DNA of 64,000 nucleotides from Solirubrobacter deserti (GTDB lineage Bacteria > Actinomycetota > Thermoleophilia > Solirubrobacterales > Solirubrobacteraceae). How positions within the stretch are numbered: the stretch's first letter is position 1; every line of letters begins with the position of its first letter. A program made the position numbers and the translations under genes. This document shows, in pieces, positions 27,401 through 37,208 of the stretch. The stretch lies in contig NZ_JAPCID010000020.1 in NCBI RefSeq assembly GCF_027587175.1, positions 56,269 to 120,268 on the forward strand, in the 5' to 3' direction. The notes under the pieces were generated by a model. The model worked only from the letters and a program-made list of their open reading frames with translations. It did no database searches and was not told the origin of the DNA.

Positions 27401-28287
27401 CCCAACACTTCATCACCGGCGCCGAGTTGGACGCGGACCGGCTCGATCTGCTCCTGCATCGCGCGGCCGCGCTCAAGGAGGCTCCCCTGTCCAGCCGGGC
27501 CCTGGAAGGCCGTACCGTCGCGCTGCTCTTCAACAAGCCGTCGACCCGCACGCGCACGTCCTTCGAGTCCGGCGTCTTCGAGCTCGGCGGGCACCCGATG
27601 ATCCTGCGCCCGGACGAGATGCAGCTCACGCGCGGCGAGTCGGTCAAGGACACGGCGATCGTCCTGTCGCGCCACGCCGCGATCATCGGCCTGCGCACGG
27701 GCGACGAGGACGAGCTCAACGGCCTCGCCGAGCACGCGGCCGTCCCGGTGGTGAACATGCTCAGCCCGGGCCACCACCCGTGCCAGGCGCTCGCGGACCT
27801 GCTCACGCTCAAGGAGGCCTTCGGCGACATCGAAGGCCGGACGATCGCCTACGTCGGTGACGGCAACAACGTCGCCCGCTCGCTCGCGGTCATCGGCGAG
27901 CTCGCGGGCGTGCGAGTGAGGATCGCGGCGCCCGACGGCTACCAGATCACCGACACGCCGGCCGAGCTGTTCACCGACCCGGTGGAGGCCGTCAAGGGCG
28001 CGGACGCCGTCTACACCGACGTGTGGGTGAGCATGAGCGACGACGAGAGCTCCGCCGCCGCCCGCCGCGAGGCGCTCGCGCCGTACGCCATCACCGACAA
28101 GCTCATGAGCCACGCCAAGCCGGAGGCGTTCGCGCTGCACTGCCTGCCGGCCCATCCCGGCGAGGAGATCACCGAGTCCGTGCTCTACGGTGAGCGCCAG
28201 CGCATCTGGGATCAGGCGGAGAACCGTCGCCACGCGCAGAAGGCGCTGCTCGAGCTTCTCGTTTCACCGCAAAGGGGGGAGGGGTAA
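27391..28287 (+). CDS. argF: Ornithine carbamoyltransferase
   Basis: 298 residues. The carbamoyl-phosphate loop STRTRTS is at 51-57, HPCQ at 129-132, and HCLPAHPGEEI from residue 250. The usual SMG ornithine-side motif reads SMS here (about 214-216). The enzyme makes citrulline in arginine biosynthesis. An AGAGG ribosome site lies 11 bases upstream. No other arg genes are adjacent. The start overlaps that of the divergent EEP gene, so each promoter must lie inside the other gene. Confidence 0.95.
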   Translation: MPAPQHFITGAELDADRLDLLLHRAAALKEAPLSSRALEGRTVALLFNKPSTRTRTSFESGVFELGGHPMILRPDEMQLTRGESVKDTAIVLSRHAAIIGLRTGDEDELNGLAEHAAVPVVNMLSPGHHPCQALADLLTLKEAFGDIEGRTIAYVGDGNNVARSLAVIGELAGVRVRIAAPDGYQITDTPAELFTDPVEAVKGADAVYTDVWVSMSDDESSAAARREALAPYAITDKLMSHAKPEAFALHCLPAHPGEEITESVLYGERQRIWDQAENRRHAQKALLELLVSPQRGEG

Positions 28288-28301
28288 CTCCCGCCAGTCC
28301 G

Positions 28302-28652
28302 ATGTCCCCGCAGCTCAAGAATCCCGTCGACGTCATGGTCATCACGCGCGAGCGCCTGCAGGACACGCTCGACGACGCGGTCCGGCGCGGCCGCATGACC
28401 CGCGACGATGCGACGGAGCTGATGGCGGAGATCGTCCGCCGCGCGATCTCCGCACCCGCCGAGCTCAGTGCGGTCGGGCTCACCCAGGACGCGTTCCCGA
28501 TCGCCGACTACGACGAGCTGACCGCGGCGCAGATCGTGTCCCAGCTCACCGAGCTCGAGCCGGCCGACCTGCGCCGCGTGCGCGACTACGAACGCCGCAA
28601 CGCCAACCGCAAGACCGTGCTCAACGCGGTCGACGTCAAGCTCAATCAGTAA
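28302..28652 (+). CDS. Conserved helical protein of unknown function
   Basis: 116 residues, mostly helical. The N-terminal half reads [20 protein letters not shown]. The C-terminal half includes [20 protein letters not shown] then [19 protein letters not shown]. The second half resembles a motif (YDxLxAxxI...L..RVRxYExxxxxRxTVL) common in small actinobacterial proteins. Lies 14 bases after argF, so it may be cotranscribed. Converges with the aldo/keto reductase (7-base overlap). No enzyme motif. Confidence 0.75.
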   Translation: MSPQLKNPVDVMVITRERLQDTLDDAVRRGRMTRDDATELMAEIVRRAISAPAELSAVGLTQDAFPIADYDELTAAQIVSQLTELEPADLRRVRDYERRNANRKTVLNAVDVKLNQ

Positions 28653-29575
28653 CGGCTGCCGACGGCCTCGGGGAGCGCGTCGAGCTCCGCGAGGTCCTCG
28701 GCCGACAGCTGCAGCGAGGCCGCCGCGGCGTTCTCCTCCAGCCGCGAGACCTTCTTGGTGCCGGGGATCGGCACGACGTTGGAGCCCTGCGCGAGCAGCC
28801 ACGCCAGCGCGACCTGCGCCGCCGTGGCCTCGCGCCGGGCGGCCACGGCCTGCACCCGCTCGACGAGCGCCTGGTTGGCGTCCATCGCCTCCGGCTGGAA
28901 GCGCGGGTTGTTCTTGCGGAAGTCGCCGGACGGGAACTTCTGCGGCGCCAGCGCGCCCGTGAGGAACCCGCGGCCGAGCGGCGCGAACGGCAGGAACGCC
29001 GCCCCGTGCTCGACGCACCACGGCACGACGTCGGCGAAGGCGTCGCGCGTCCACAGCGAAGCCTCCGACTGCAGCGACGCGACGGGGTGAATCGCGTGCG
29101 CGCGCTCGAGCTCGTCCACGCTCGCCTCGGACATCCCCAGCGCCCGCACCTTGCCGGCCTCCACCAGCGACGCCATCGCGCCCCAGGTCTCCTCCAGCGG
29201 CACCTCCGGGTCGACCCGGTGCAGCTGGTAGAGGTCGATCACGTCGATCCCGAGCCGCTTGAGCGACCCGTCGACGGAGGCGCGCACGTGCTCGGGGCGG
29301 CCGTTCTTGCCGATCACGTACTCCGCGGCGTCCTCGACCACGAGCCCGCACTTGGTGGCGACGAAGTAGTCCTCGCGGCGCCCGGCGATCGCGCGGCCGA
29401 CGAGCTCCTCGTTGGTGTACGGCCCGTACATGTCGGCGGTGTCGAGCAGCGTCACGCCCAGCTCCGCGGCGCGGTGGATGACGCGGATCGACTCGGCCTC
29501 GTCGCGCTCGGCCTGGCCGTAGGCCCACGTCATACCCATGCAGCCGAGGCCGATCCGGCCCGGGACGACCGTCAC
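28646..29575 (-). CDS. Aldo/keto reductase
   Basis: 309 residues, (beta/alpha)8 fold. Catalytic tetrad residues are visible in [18 protein letters not shown] (Asp and Tyr), FVATKCG (Lys) and DLYQLHR (His). The NADPH-binding end is [20 protein letters not shown]. It reduces aldehydes or ketones; it resembles the YajO/AKR13 type. Its start overlaps the stop of map by 4 bases. Confidence 0.92.
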   Translation of the reverse strand: MTVVPGRIGLGCMGMTWAYGQAERDEAESIRVIHRAAELGVTLLDTADMYGPYTNEELVGRAIAGRREDYFVATKCGLVVEDAAEYVIGKNGRPEHVRASVDGSLKRLGIDVIDLYQLHRVDPEVPLEETWGAMASLVEAGKVRALGMSEASVDELERAHAIHPVASLQSEASLWTRDAFADVVPWCVEHGAAFLPFAPLGRGFLTGALAPQKFPSGDFRKNNPRFQPEAMDANQALVERVQAVAARREATAAQVALAWLLAQGSNVVPIPGTKKVSRLEENAAAASLQLSAEDLAELDALPEAVGSRY

Positions 29576-30324
29576 GCCGTCACCAGGATCGGCGCGGACT
29601 CGGTCACGACCAGCGTGTGCTCGAAGTGCGCGGCGGGCTTGCGGTCGTAGGTCTTGATCGTCCAGCCGTCGGAGTGCTGGTAGACGGCGCCCGTGCCGGC
29701 GGCGATGATCGGCTCGATCGTGATCACGAGGCCGTCGGTCAGCGTCGGGCCGTCCCAGTCGATGTTCGGGACGTTCGGCTCCTCGTGGATCCGGCGGCCG
29801 ATGCCGTGGCCCGCGAGCTCCTCGATCACGGAGAACCCGCGCCGGCGGACCTCGTCGTTGACGGCCTTGCCGACGACGCCGACGTTCACGCCCGCGACGG
29901 CCGCCTCCAGCCCGCGCTTGAGCGCGGACTGCGAGGCCGCCATCAGCCGCTGCTCGCGCGGGCGCACGCGGCCGACCGGGACGGTGCGGCAGGCGTCGGC
30001 GTAGAAGCCGTCGAGCTCGGCGGTGACGTCGATCTTCAGCAGCTGGCCCTCGCGCAGGCGGCGCGGGCCGGGGATGCCGTGCACGGCCTCGTCGTCGACG
30101 GACAGGCAGATCGTGCCGGGGAAGTCGTAGTCGAGCTGCGGGCCGCTGCGGGCGCCGAAGCGGGCGAAGACCTGCGCGGCGACCTCGTCCAGCTCGCCGG
30201 TGGAGATCCCGGGGCGCACGCGCCGGGCGACCTCGCGGATGGTCTCGGCCACGACGCGGCCCGCGGCGCGCAGACCGGCCAGCTCATCAGGGGAGTCGAT
30301 GGACACCCTGTCATCCTCACACAT
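29572..30324 (-). CDS. map: Type I methionine aminopeptidase
   Basis: 250 residues from ATG 30324; GTG at 30306 is an alternative that gives the usual N-terminus. All five metal ligands are present: D99, D110, H173, E204 and E235 (in [28 protein letters not shown] and HFEHTLVV). It removes the initiator methionine from new proteins. Not next to the ribosomal or secY cluster, so it may be a second copy. Precedes the aldo/keto reductase with a 4-base overlap and is divergent from the methyltransferase. Confidence 0.93.
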   Translation of the reverse strand: MCEDDRVSIDSPDELAGLRAAGRVVAETIREVARRVRPGISTGELDEVAAQVFARFGARSGPQLDYDFPGTICLSVDDEAVHGIPGPRRLREGQLLKIDVTAELDGFYADACRTVPVGRVRPREQRLMAASQSALKRGLEAAVAGVNVGVVGKAVNDEVRRRGFSVIEELAGHGIGRRIHEEPNVPNIDWDGPTLTDGLVITIEPIIAAGTGAVYQHSDGWTIKTYDRKPAAHFEHTLVVTESAPILVTA

Positions 30325-30326
30325 CC

Positions 30327-31703
30327 ATGTCTGCGCCCACTTTCAGCCGACCCTCGCGCGGGGACATCCTCGAACTGACGATCGACACGCTCGCGCACGG
30401 CGGCAACGGTGTCGCGCGCAAGGAGGGCTACGTCGTGTTCGTCGCGGGCGGCTTCCCGGGCGACACGGTCAAGGCGGAGGTGGGCAAGGCCAAGCGGGCC
30501 TACGCCGAGGCGCGCGTGGTGGAGGTCGTCACGCCGTCGCCGGACCGGGTGGAGCCGTTCGCCGACCATCCGGGCGCGCCGTGGCAGGTGCTGCCCTACG
30601 AGAAGCAGCTCGCGGTCAAGGCCGAGCAGGTCGAGGACGCGCTGAAGCGGATCGGGCGGCTGACGGACTTCGAGCTCGAGCCGATCATCCCCGCCGTCGA
30701 GCAGTGGCGCTACCGCAACAAGGTCGAGTTTTCGTTCGGGCAGGGCCCGGAGGGCGAGCTGGTGTGCGGCTTCCACGCGCCCGGCCGCTGGAACGACATC
30801 GTGCCGATGGACGACTGCAAGCTCGTCTCCGAGCGCGTGAACGAGCTGCGCGAGCAGGTGCTGCGCTTCGTCAAGGGCTACATGCCGTGGGACCGGCGCG
30901 ATCAGCGGGGGTTCCTGCGCAACCTCGTGATCCGTGAGGGGCGCCGCTCGGGCCAGACGCAAGTCCGCCTCGTCACCAGCCCCGGCAAGCTCGACGTGGA
31001 CGGCTTCATCGACGCCGTCGACGCCGACGGCCTGTGGTGGACGCAGACCGCCGACCTCGGCGAGAGCACCCAGGGCGGCGAGTCGACGCTGCTCAAGGGC
31101 GCGCCCCAGCTCGTCGACTCCATCAACGACCTCGACTTCCTGATCTCGCCCGAGGCGTTCTTCCAGACGAACACCGACATGGCCGAGAAGCTCTACGGCG
31201 TGGCGCTCGAGTACGCGTCGCTGTCCGGGAGCGACAAGGTCTTCGACCTGTACTCCGGCATCGGCACGATCGCGCTCTCGATGGCCACCCGCGCCCGCCA
31301 GGTCGTCGGCCTGGAGATCGTCGCGCCCGCCGTCGCGGACGCGATCGCCAACGCGAAGCTCAACGACATCCAGAACGCGAACTTCTACGCCGGCGACGCC
31401 CGTCTCGCCCTGCGCGAGCTCGTCGAGCGCGAGGGCAAGCCCGACGTCGCGATCATCGACCCGCCGCGCGCCGGCCTGTCGGCCAAGATCGTGCGCCGGA
31501 TCGTAGAGGCCGCCCCGTCGCGGATCGTCTATGTCTCCTGCAACCCGACGACGCTCGCGCCGAACGCCGCGCAGCTCGTCGAGGCCGGCTACCAGCTCAA
31601 GCAGGTGCGCCCGGTCGACATGTTCCCGCAGACGCCGCACATCGAGTGCGTCGCGCTGCTGGAAGCGGGCCCGGAAGGCGTCCGCAACCCAGACCGCGAG
31701 TAG
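30327..31703 (+). CDS. RlmD/TrmA-type tRNA/rRNA uracil-C5 methyltransferase without Fe-S cysteines
   Basis: 458 residues. The N-terminal TRAM domain (about 10-70, ILELTIDTLAHGGNGVARKE) is followed by a linker, then a Rossmann methyltransferase with FDLYSGIGTIALSMA (SAM) and AIIDPPRAGL. The catalytic cysteine is C405 in VYVSCNPTTLAPN. The usual C-x(5-6)-CGGC cluster motif before the LPYEKQL segment (residues 74-95) has no cysteine and appears shortened, so this member lacks the [4Fe-4S] cluster. It methylates C5 of a specific uridine; which RNA is uncertain. Confidence 0.88.
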   Translation: MSAPTFSRPSRGDILELTIDTLAHGGNGVARKEGYVVFVAGGFPGDTVKAEVGKAKRAYAEARVVEVVTPSPDRVEPFADHPGAPWQVLPYEKQLAVKAEQVEDALKRIGRLTDFELEPIIPAVEQWRYRNKVEFSFGQGPEGELVCGFHAPGRWNDIVPMDDCKLVSERVNELREQVLRFVKGYMPWDRRDQRGFLRNLVIREGRRSGQTQVRLVTSPGKLDVDGFIDAVDADGLWWTQTADLGESTQGGESTLLKGAPQLVDSINDLDFLISPEAFFQTNTDMAEKLYGVALEYASLSGSDKVFDLYSGIGTIALSMATRARQVVGLEIVAPAVADAIANAKLNDIQNANFYAGDARLALRELVEREGKPDVAIIDPPRAGLSAKIVRRIVEAAPSRIVYVSCNPTTLAPNAAQLVEAGYQLKQVRPVDMFPQTPHIECVALLEAGPEGVRNPDRE

Positions 31704-31770
31704 TCGCGGCAAGCGCTTTCCGCGTGCTCACACGAGTAAGTACGCGCGGGCGCGCCACTTCCGTCTAGGT

Positions 31771-31835
31771 TTGGACGAACATCCGTCCAAGGGGGGCTAA
31801 AAGCGCGCTAAGGTTGCGGACCTTGGCGTCCGCAA
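31771..31835 (+). promoter_or_regulatory. Two perfect inverted repeats in leader of the 1763-residue protein
   Basis: TTGGACG-N6-CGTCCAA at 31771-31790 and TTGCGGAC-N6-GTCCGCAA at 31814-31835. Both arms contain GGAC/GTCC and both loops are six bases, with similar outer ends (TTG...CAA). They lie 84 and 39 bases upstream of the TTG start and could be two operator sites for one regulator or two RNA hairpins in the leader. Neither is followed by a T-run. The region 31704-31873 holds no gene. Confidence 0.55.
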
Positions 31836-31873
31836 GGAGTGACGGACGCGAAACCTGAGAGGGGAGTTCCGAC

Positions 31874-34800
31874 TTGCGTTTCCGAAAGGGAGCGGCCCTT
31901 GGGCTGTTCGCTGCGGCGACCTGCGCGCTGAGCGCGGCGCCTGCACAGGCCGCTGATCCGCTCGAGAAGGTGCTGGTCTTCTCGAAGACGGCCGGCTTCC
32001 GGCACGACTCGATCCCGCAGGGCATCGCCGCGGTCCAGTCGCTGGGCACGACGAACGGCTTCACGGTCGACGCGACCGAGGACGCGACGAAGTTCACGGA
32101 CGCGAACCTCGCCCAGTACGACGTGATCGTGTTCATGTCGACGACCGGCGACATCCTCAACAGCGAGCAGCAGGGCGCGTTCGAGCGCTACATGCGCGCC
32201 GGCGGCGGCTTCGCCGGTGTTCACGCCGCGTCCGACACCGAGTACACGTGGCCCTACTACGGCCAGATGCTCGGCGGCTACTTCAAGTCCCACCCGTCCG
32301 GCACGCCGCAGGCGACCGTCCGCGTCGAGGACGGCGACGAGCCCTCCACCACGGGTCTTCCGACCTCCTGGGTGCGCAACGACGAATGGTACAACTTCCA
32401 GCGCCCGAACAACCCAGTCGTCAACGGCAACCAGCCGGGCATTCCGGACTACTCGCCGCGGACCAGCGGTGTGAAGGTCCTCGCCAACGTCGACGAGTCG
32501 ACCTACGACGAGGGCGACGACAACAGCACGGACGACGATCACCCGATCTCGTGGTGCTCGAACTTCGACGGCGGCCGCGTCTGGTACACGGCCATGGGCC
32601 ACACGCAGGCGTCCTTCCAGGAGGAGAACTTCCGCGCGCACCTGCTGGGTGGCCTCAAGACCGCGGCGAAGAACGTCGACGCGGATTGCGGCGCCGAGCG
32701 CCGGCGCACCCCGACCAACGACGACTTCGAGGTCGCGACGCTGGCCAAGGGCGTCGACAAGGTCGGCGAGCCGATCTCGCTCGCCGTGCTGCCGGACCGC
32801 CGCGTCCTGCACACTTCGCGCAACGGCCGCCTGTGGCTGACGACGCCGAACGCGACCACCACGCTGGCCGCGCAGCTCGACGTCTACACGCACGACGAGG
32901 ACGGCCTCCAGGGCGTCGCGGTTGATCCCAACTACGCCACCAACGGCTGGATCTACCTGTTCTACGCCCCGCGCCTGACCACGCCGATGAACGACGCGCC
33001 CAACGACGGCGCCGACAGCGCGTTCGCGCCGTTCAAGGGCTACAACCAGGTCTCTCGCTTCAAGCTCGGCACGGACGGCAAGCTCGATCTCGCCTCCGAG
33101 GAGAAGATCATCCAGATCCCGTCCGAGCGCGGCTCCTGCTGCCACGTCGGCGGCGACATGGACTTCGACGCCCAGGGCAACCTCTACATCGTCACGGGCG
33201 ACGACTCCAACCCGTTCCAGTCCGACGGCTACTCGCCGCTGGACGACCGGGCCAACCGCAACCCGGTCTACGACGCGCGCCGCACCTCCGGCAACACGAA
33301 CGACCTGCGCGGCAAGCTGCTGCGGATCACGCCCAAGGACGGCGGCGGCTACACGATCCCGGCGGGCAACCTGTTCCCGGCGGGCGACATGCAGACCAAG
33401 CCCGAGATCTACGCGATGGGCTTCCGCAACCCGTTCCGGTTCGCGGTCGACAAGCAGACGGGCTTCGTCTACCTGGGTGAGTACGGCCCCGACGCCGGCG
33501 GACCGAACGCGAACCGCGGCCCCGGCGGCCAGGTCGAGTTCAACTTGATCAAGGAGCCGGGCAACTACGGCTGGCCGTTCTGCACGGGCAAGAACGACGC
33601 CTACAACGACTACGACTTCGCCACGGGCACGTCCGGCGCGAAGTTCAACTGCGCGGCGCCGGTCAACGACTCGCGCCACAACACCGGCCGCACCAACCTG
33701 CCGCCGGCGATCCCGGCGTGGATCGCCTACGACGGCGGCTCGATCCCGGAGTTCGGCTCCGGCTCTGAGTCCCCGATGGGCGGCCCGACCTACCGCTACG
33801 ACCCGAACAACCCGTCCAAGACGAAGTTCCCGGCCTACTTCGACGGCAAGAACTTCGCCTACGAGTTCGGGCGCGCGTGGATCAAGACGTTCACGGGTGG
33901 CACCGACGGCTCGTTCCCGCAGGTCGACACCTGGTTCCAGAACTTCGGCTTCAAGCAGCTGATCGACCTGGACTTCGGCCCCGACGGCTCGCTGTACGTG
34001 CTCGACTACGGCACGGGCGGCTACTTCGCGGGTGACGAGAACTCCGCGGTCTACCGCGTCGACTACGTGCAGGGCGCGCGCTCGCCGATCGTCAAGGCCA
34101 CGGCGGACAAGACGTCCGGCCCGGCGCCGCTGGCGGTCAAGTTCTCCAGCGCCGGCACCGTCGACCCCGACGGCACGCCGCTCACGTACGCGTGGGACTT
34201 CGACGGCGACGGCGCGACGGACTCCACCGAGCCGAACCCGAGCTTCACCTACACCACCAACGGCAAGCGCACGGCGACCCTCAAGGTCACCGACGCCACC
34301 GGCCAGGAGGGCTTCGCGTCCTTCAACATCACCGCGGGCAACACCGCCCCGACGGTGAAGATCAACCTGCCGGCGCAGGGCGCGTTCTTCGACTACGGCG
34401 ACAAGATCAGGTACACGGTCACCGTCACCGATCCCGAGGACGGGACGATCGACTGCTCGAAGGTCATGGTCAACACGGCCCTCGGCCACAACGACCACTC
34501 GCACGGCGACCAGTCGCTGAGCGGCTGCTCGGGCGAGTTCACGATCCCGCCCGCGTGGGAGGACAAGACCCAGCACATCTGGTACATCGTCAACGCGTCC
34601 TACACGGACCGTTCGACGGGCCTGGAGCTGACGGGCCAGAGCCAAGTCGAGCTGGAGTGGAAGACGCTGCAGGCGGAGCAGTTCGACGCCAACAACGGCT
34701 TCACGGTCAACACGGTCGCCAACGCCATGGGCGGCAAGCGCATGGGCTACACCGATCCGGGCGACTGGCTGCGCTTCGACAAGGTCAACATGGCCGGCAT

Positions 34801-37165
34801 CGACAGCGTCACGGTCCGCACCAGCGGCCCGAACGCCGCTCGCCTCGAGCTGCGCGCGGACTCGCCGACCGGCCCGCTGGTGGCGAACGTCCCGGTCGTG
34901 GCCTCCGGCGACTGGGAGGTCTACAAGACCCAGGATCCGGCCCCGATCACCGATCCGGGCGGCACGCGTGACCTCTATCTGGTTGCGCCGGTCTCCGGCT
35001 TCGACATCGACGAGCTCACGTTCAACGGCCCGGGTGCGAACGGCAACGCCGCGCCGAACCTGACCGCCAACGCCACGCCGGTCTCCGGCGCCGCGCCGCT
35101 GAAGGTCGACTTCACGGCGAGCGCGGTCGACCCCGAGGGCACCGCCGTCTCCTACGCGTGGAACTTCGGCGTCAACGGCGCCACGGCGACCACCGCCAAC
35201 GCGTCCTACACGTACACGCAGCGTGGCCTGTACACGGCGACCGTCACCGCGACGGACGCCGACGGCCGCAAGACGTCGCGGTCGTTCTCCGTCGAGGTCC
35301 TCGGCACCTGCCCGGGCACCGACGCGTTCACGGGCACGGCGCTCGACCGCACGGTCTGGCCGTCGATCGTCCGCGAGGACGCGGCCAACTACAAGGTCGA
35401 GAACGGTGTTCTGAAGATCAACGCCGTCGCCGGTGACATGTGGACCGGCAACACGACGGCCAAGAACATCGTCTCCCGCCCGGCCCCGGCCGGCCCGTGG
35501 ACGGCGACGACGAAGGTCGCGCTGAGCCAGGTCGCCAACGGCGAGCAGGCGGCGATCCTCCTGCGTCAGGGCGACACCGAGGTCTACAAGGCCGCGTTCA
35601 TCCGCACGGCCGAGGGCCGCAACGTCGAGTTCGTGGGCCTGCGGGCCAACGAGGCGGCGTACGTCGCACGCTCGGCGATCTTCCCGGGCGACGCCGGCAG
35701 CACCGTCTACCTGCGCATGCAGAGCGACGGGACGAGCCTCACCGTCTGGTTCTCGCGTGACGGCGTGTCCTTCACGCAGGTGGGCGCGGCCCGCCCGCTG
35801 GACCGCATGACGAGCCCGCAGCTCGGCATCGCGGCCTTCAACGGCACCGCGCAGACGCCGGCCAGCTTCGAGTGGTTCAACCTCTCGACGCCGAACGACG
35901 AGTTCGACGGCAGCGCGCTCAGCGACTGCCGCTGGACGACCGTGGTCCGCCCGGTCTCGGGCGAGGTGCGGGTCGCCGACGGCGAGCTCCAGATCGACGC
36001 CATCGACGGTGACCTCTACAACGGCACCGACACGGCGAAGAGCGTCCTCCTGCAGCCGGCGCCCGTCGGCAAGTGGGAGGCGACGACCAAGGTCAAGCTG
36101 GCCCAGGGCGGTCAGTACGAGCAGGCGGGCCTCGTCCTCTACAAGGACGGCCGGAACTTCGCGAAGCTCATGCTGATCGACCTCGAGGGCACGGGCTGGC
36201 GCCTGGAGCTCGGTCAGGACGTCAACGGCGTCACGACCAACGTCGACAACCAGGACCGCTCGGGCGCGCTCCCCGCGGGGATCAACGAGTCCGGCGTGTG
36301 GCTGAAGATGATCAGCGACGGCACGACCCTCACGGGCCAGTGGTCCGCGGACGGCACCACCTGGACGACGTTCGGGCGGGCCAAGCCGCTGGCCTCGCTG
36401 GCGGGGGCGAAGGTCGGTCTCGCCGGCTACCACGGCACGGGCCAGCCGGCGCGGTTCGACTTCTTCCGCCTCGGAACCGGCAACCGCGCGCCGGTGATCT
36501 CGGCCGCCACGGCCACGCCGAACAAGGGCACGGCGCCGTTCTCGACCCAGTTCGAGGCCGTCGCGACCGACGCCGACGGTGACGCGCTCACCTACGCGTG
36601 GGACCTGGACGGCAACGGCACGGTCGACTCGACCGTCGCCAAGCCCGCGTTCCGCTACGAGCGGGCCGGCACGTACACGGCGAAGGTCACCGTGTCCGAC
36701 GGCAAGCTCACCGCGGAGAAGACGGTCACGGTGACCGTCGAGGGCGCGTCGACGTCCACGCCGATCGAGCTCGGCAGCGACGTCGCTCCGACGCTCAACC
36801 TCACGCTCGGCCCGGTGCTCGACCTCGAGCCGTTCGTGCCGGGCGTGACGAGGGACTACCTCGCCTCCACCACGGCGACCGTCGTCTCGACGGCCGGCGA
36901 GGCCAAGCTCACGGTCACCGACCCGGGCGCGGCCAAGCCGGGCTACCTGAGCAACGGCAGCTACCCGCTGCCGCAGCCGCTGCAGGTCAAGGCGGCCGAA
37001 GGCGCGTTCGGCGGCCTCCCGGCCACCCTGCGCACCTACACCGGCCCGGTGGGCAAGGACGTGATCCCGGTGCAGTTCAAGCAGCCCATCGCGGAGACCG
37101 ACGGTCTGCGCTCCGGCCGCTACGGAACGACGCTGGTCTTCACGCTCAGCACCACGACGCCGTAA
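31874..37165 (+). CDS. Large secreted ThuA / glucose-sorbosone dehydrogenase / PKD / lectin-like multidomain protein
   Basis: 1763 residues from TTG 31874 behind a GAGAGGGGAG ribosome site. Signal peptide 1-26. ThuA-like domain about 30-270 (VLVFSKTAGFRHDSIPQGIA, GGGFAGVHAASDTEYTWPYY). Six-bladed glucose/sorbosone dehydrogenase-like domain about 280-740 (DEDGLQGVAVDPNYATNGWI, ALGFRNPFRF-type turn, LDFGPDGSLYVLDYGTGGYF). PKD repeats near 745-830, 1065-1145 and 1540-1625. CBM6-like region near 930-1050. Two concanavalin-like domains near 1150-1340 and 1340-1535, and a 130-residue tail. Probably acts on or binds extracellular polysaccharide; PQQ dependence cannot be shown. Confidence 0.88.
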   Translation: MRFRKGAALGLFAAATCALSAAPAQAADPLEKVLVFSKTAGFRHDSIPQGIAAVQSLGTTNGFTVDATEDATKFTDANLAQYDVIVFMSTTGDILNSEQQGAFERYMRAGGGFAGVHAASDTEYTWPYYGQMLGGYFKSHPSGTPQATVRVEDGDEPSTTGLPTSWVRNDEWYNFQRPNNPVVNGNQPGIPDYSPRTSGVKVLANVDESTYDEGDDNSTDDDHPISWCSNFDGGRVWYTAMGHTQASFQEENFRAHLLGGLKTAAKNVDADCGAERRRTPTNDDFEVATLAKGVDKVGEPISLAVLPDRRVLHTSRNGRLWLTTPNATTTLAAQLDVYTHDEDGLQGVAVDPNYATNGWIYLFYAPRLTTPMNDAPNDGADSAFAPFKGYNQVSRFKLGTDGKLDLASEEKIIQIPSERGSCCHVGGDMDFDAQGNLYIVTGDDSNPFQSDGYSPLDDRANRNPVYDARRTSGNTNDLRGKLLRITPKDGGGYTIPAGNLFPAGDMQTKPEIYAMGFRNPFRFAVDKQTGFVYLGEYGPDAGGPNANRGPGGQVEFNLIKEPGNYGWPFCTGKNDAYNDYDFATGTSGAKFNCAAPVNDSRHNTGRTNLPPAIPAWIAYDGGSIPEFGSGSESPMGGPTYRYDPNNPSKTKFPAYFDGKNFAYEFGRAWIKTFTGGTDGSFPQVDTWFQNFGFKQLIDLDFGPDGSLYVLDYGTGGYFAGDENSAVYRVDYVQGARSPIVKATADKTSGPAPLAVKFSSAGTVDPDGTPLTYAWDFDGDGATDSTEPNPSFTYTTNGKRTATLKVTDATGQEGFASFNITAGNTAPTVKINLPAQGAFFDYGDKIRYTVTVTDPEDGTIDCSKVMVNTALGHNDHSHGDQSLSGCSGEFTIPPAWEDKTQHIWYIVNASYTDRSTGLELTGQSQVELEWKTLQAEQFDANNGFTVNTVANAMGGKRMGYTDPGDWLRFDKVNMAGIDSVTVRTSGPNAARLELRADSPTGPLVANVPVVASGDWEVYKTQDPAPITDPGGTRDLYLVAPVSGFDIDELTFNGPGANGNAAPNLTANATPVSGAAPLKVDFTASAVDPEGTAVSYAWNFGVNGATATTANASYTYTQRGLYTATVTATDADGRKTSRSFSVEVLGTCPGTDAFTGTALDRTVWPSIVREDAANYKVENGVLKINAVAGDMWTGNTTAKNIVSRPAPAGPWTATTKVALSQVANGEQAAILLRQGDTEVYKAAFIRTAEGRNVEFVGLRANEAAYVARSAIFPGDAGSTVYLRMQSDGTSLTVWFSRDGVSFTQVGAARPLDRMTSPQLGIAAFNGTAQTPASFEWFNLSTPNDEFDGSALSDCRWTTVVRPVSGEVRVADGELQIDAIDGDLYNGTDTAKSVLLQPAPVGKWEATTKVKLAQGGQYEQAGLVLYKDGRNFAKLMLIDLEGTGWRLELGQDVNGVTTNVDNQDRSGALPAGINESGVWLKMISDGTTLTGQWSADGTTWTTFGRAKPLASLAGAKVGLAGYHGTGQPARFDFFRLGTGNRAPVISAATATPNKGTAPFSTQFEAVATDADGDALTYAWDLDGNGTVDSTVAKPAFRYERAGTYTAKVTVSDGKLTAEKTVTVTVEGASTSTPIELGSDVAPTLNLTLGPVLDLEPFVPGVTRDYLASTTATVVSTAGEAKLTVTDPGAAKPGYLSNGSYPLPQPLQVKAAEGAFGGLPATLRTYTGPVGKDVIPVQFKQPIAETDGLRSGRYGTTLVFTLSTTTP

Positions 37166-37176
37166 CGATCACGCTG

Positions 37177-37208
37177 GTTCGGCGGCGGCTCAGACGCCGC
37201 CGCCGAAC
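37177..37208. terminator. Bidirectional hairpin between convergent genes
   Basis: A perfect 13-base inverted repeat (arms GTTCGGCGGCGGC / GCCGCCGCCGAAC, loop of six) spans the stop codon of the small minus-strand gene and follows the large plus-strand gene by 11 bases. No T-run, as often seen in high-GC actinobacteria, but position and stability fit a two-way terminator. Confidence 0.6.

Noticed and set aside
31808..36433. Long minus-strand frame (about 1541 codons) opposite the giant secreted protein
   Set aside because: Low-complexity Arg/Val/Asp product, no start signal; the plus-strand frame has clear domains and a signal peptide.
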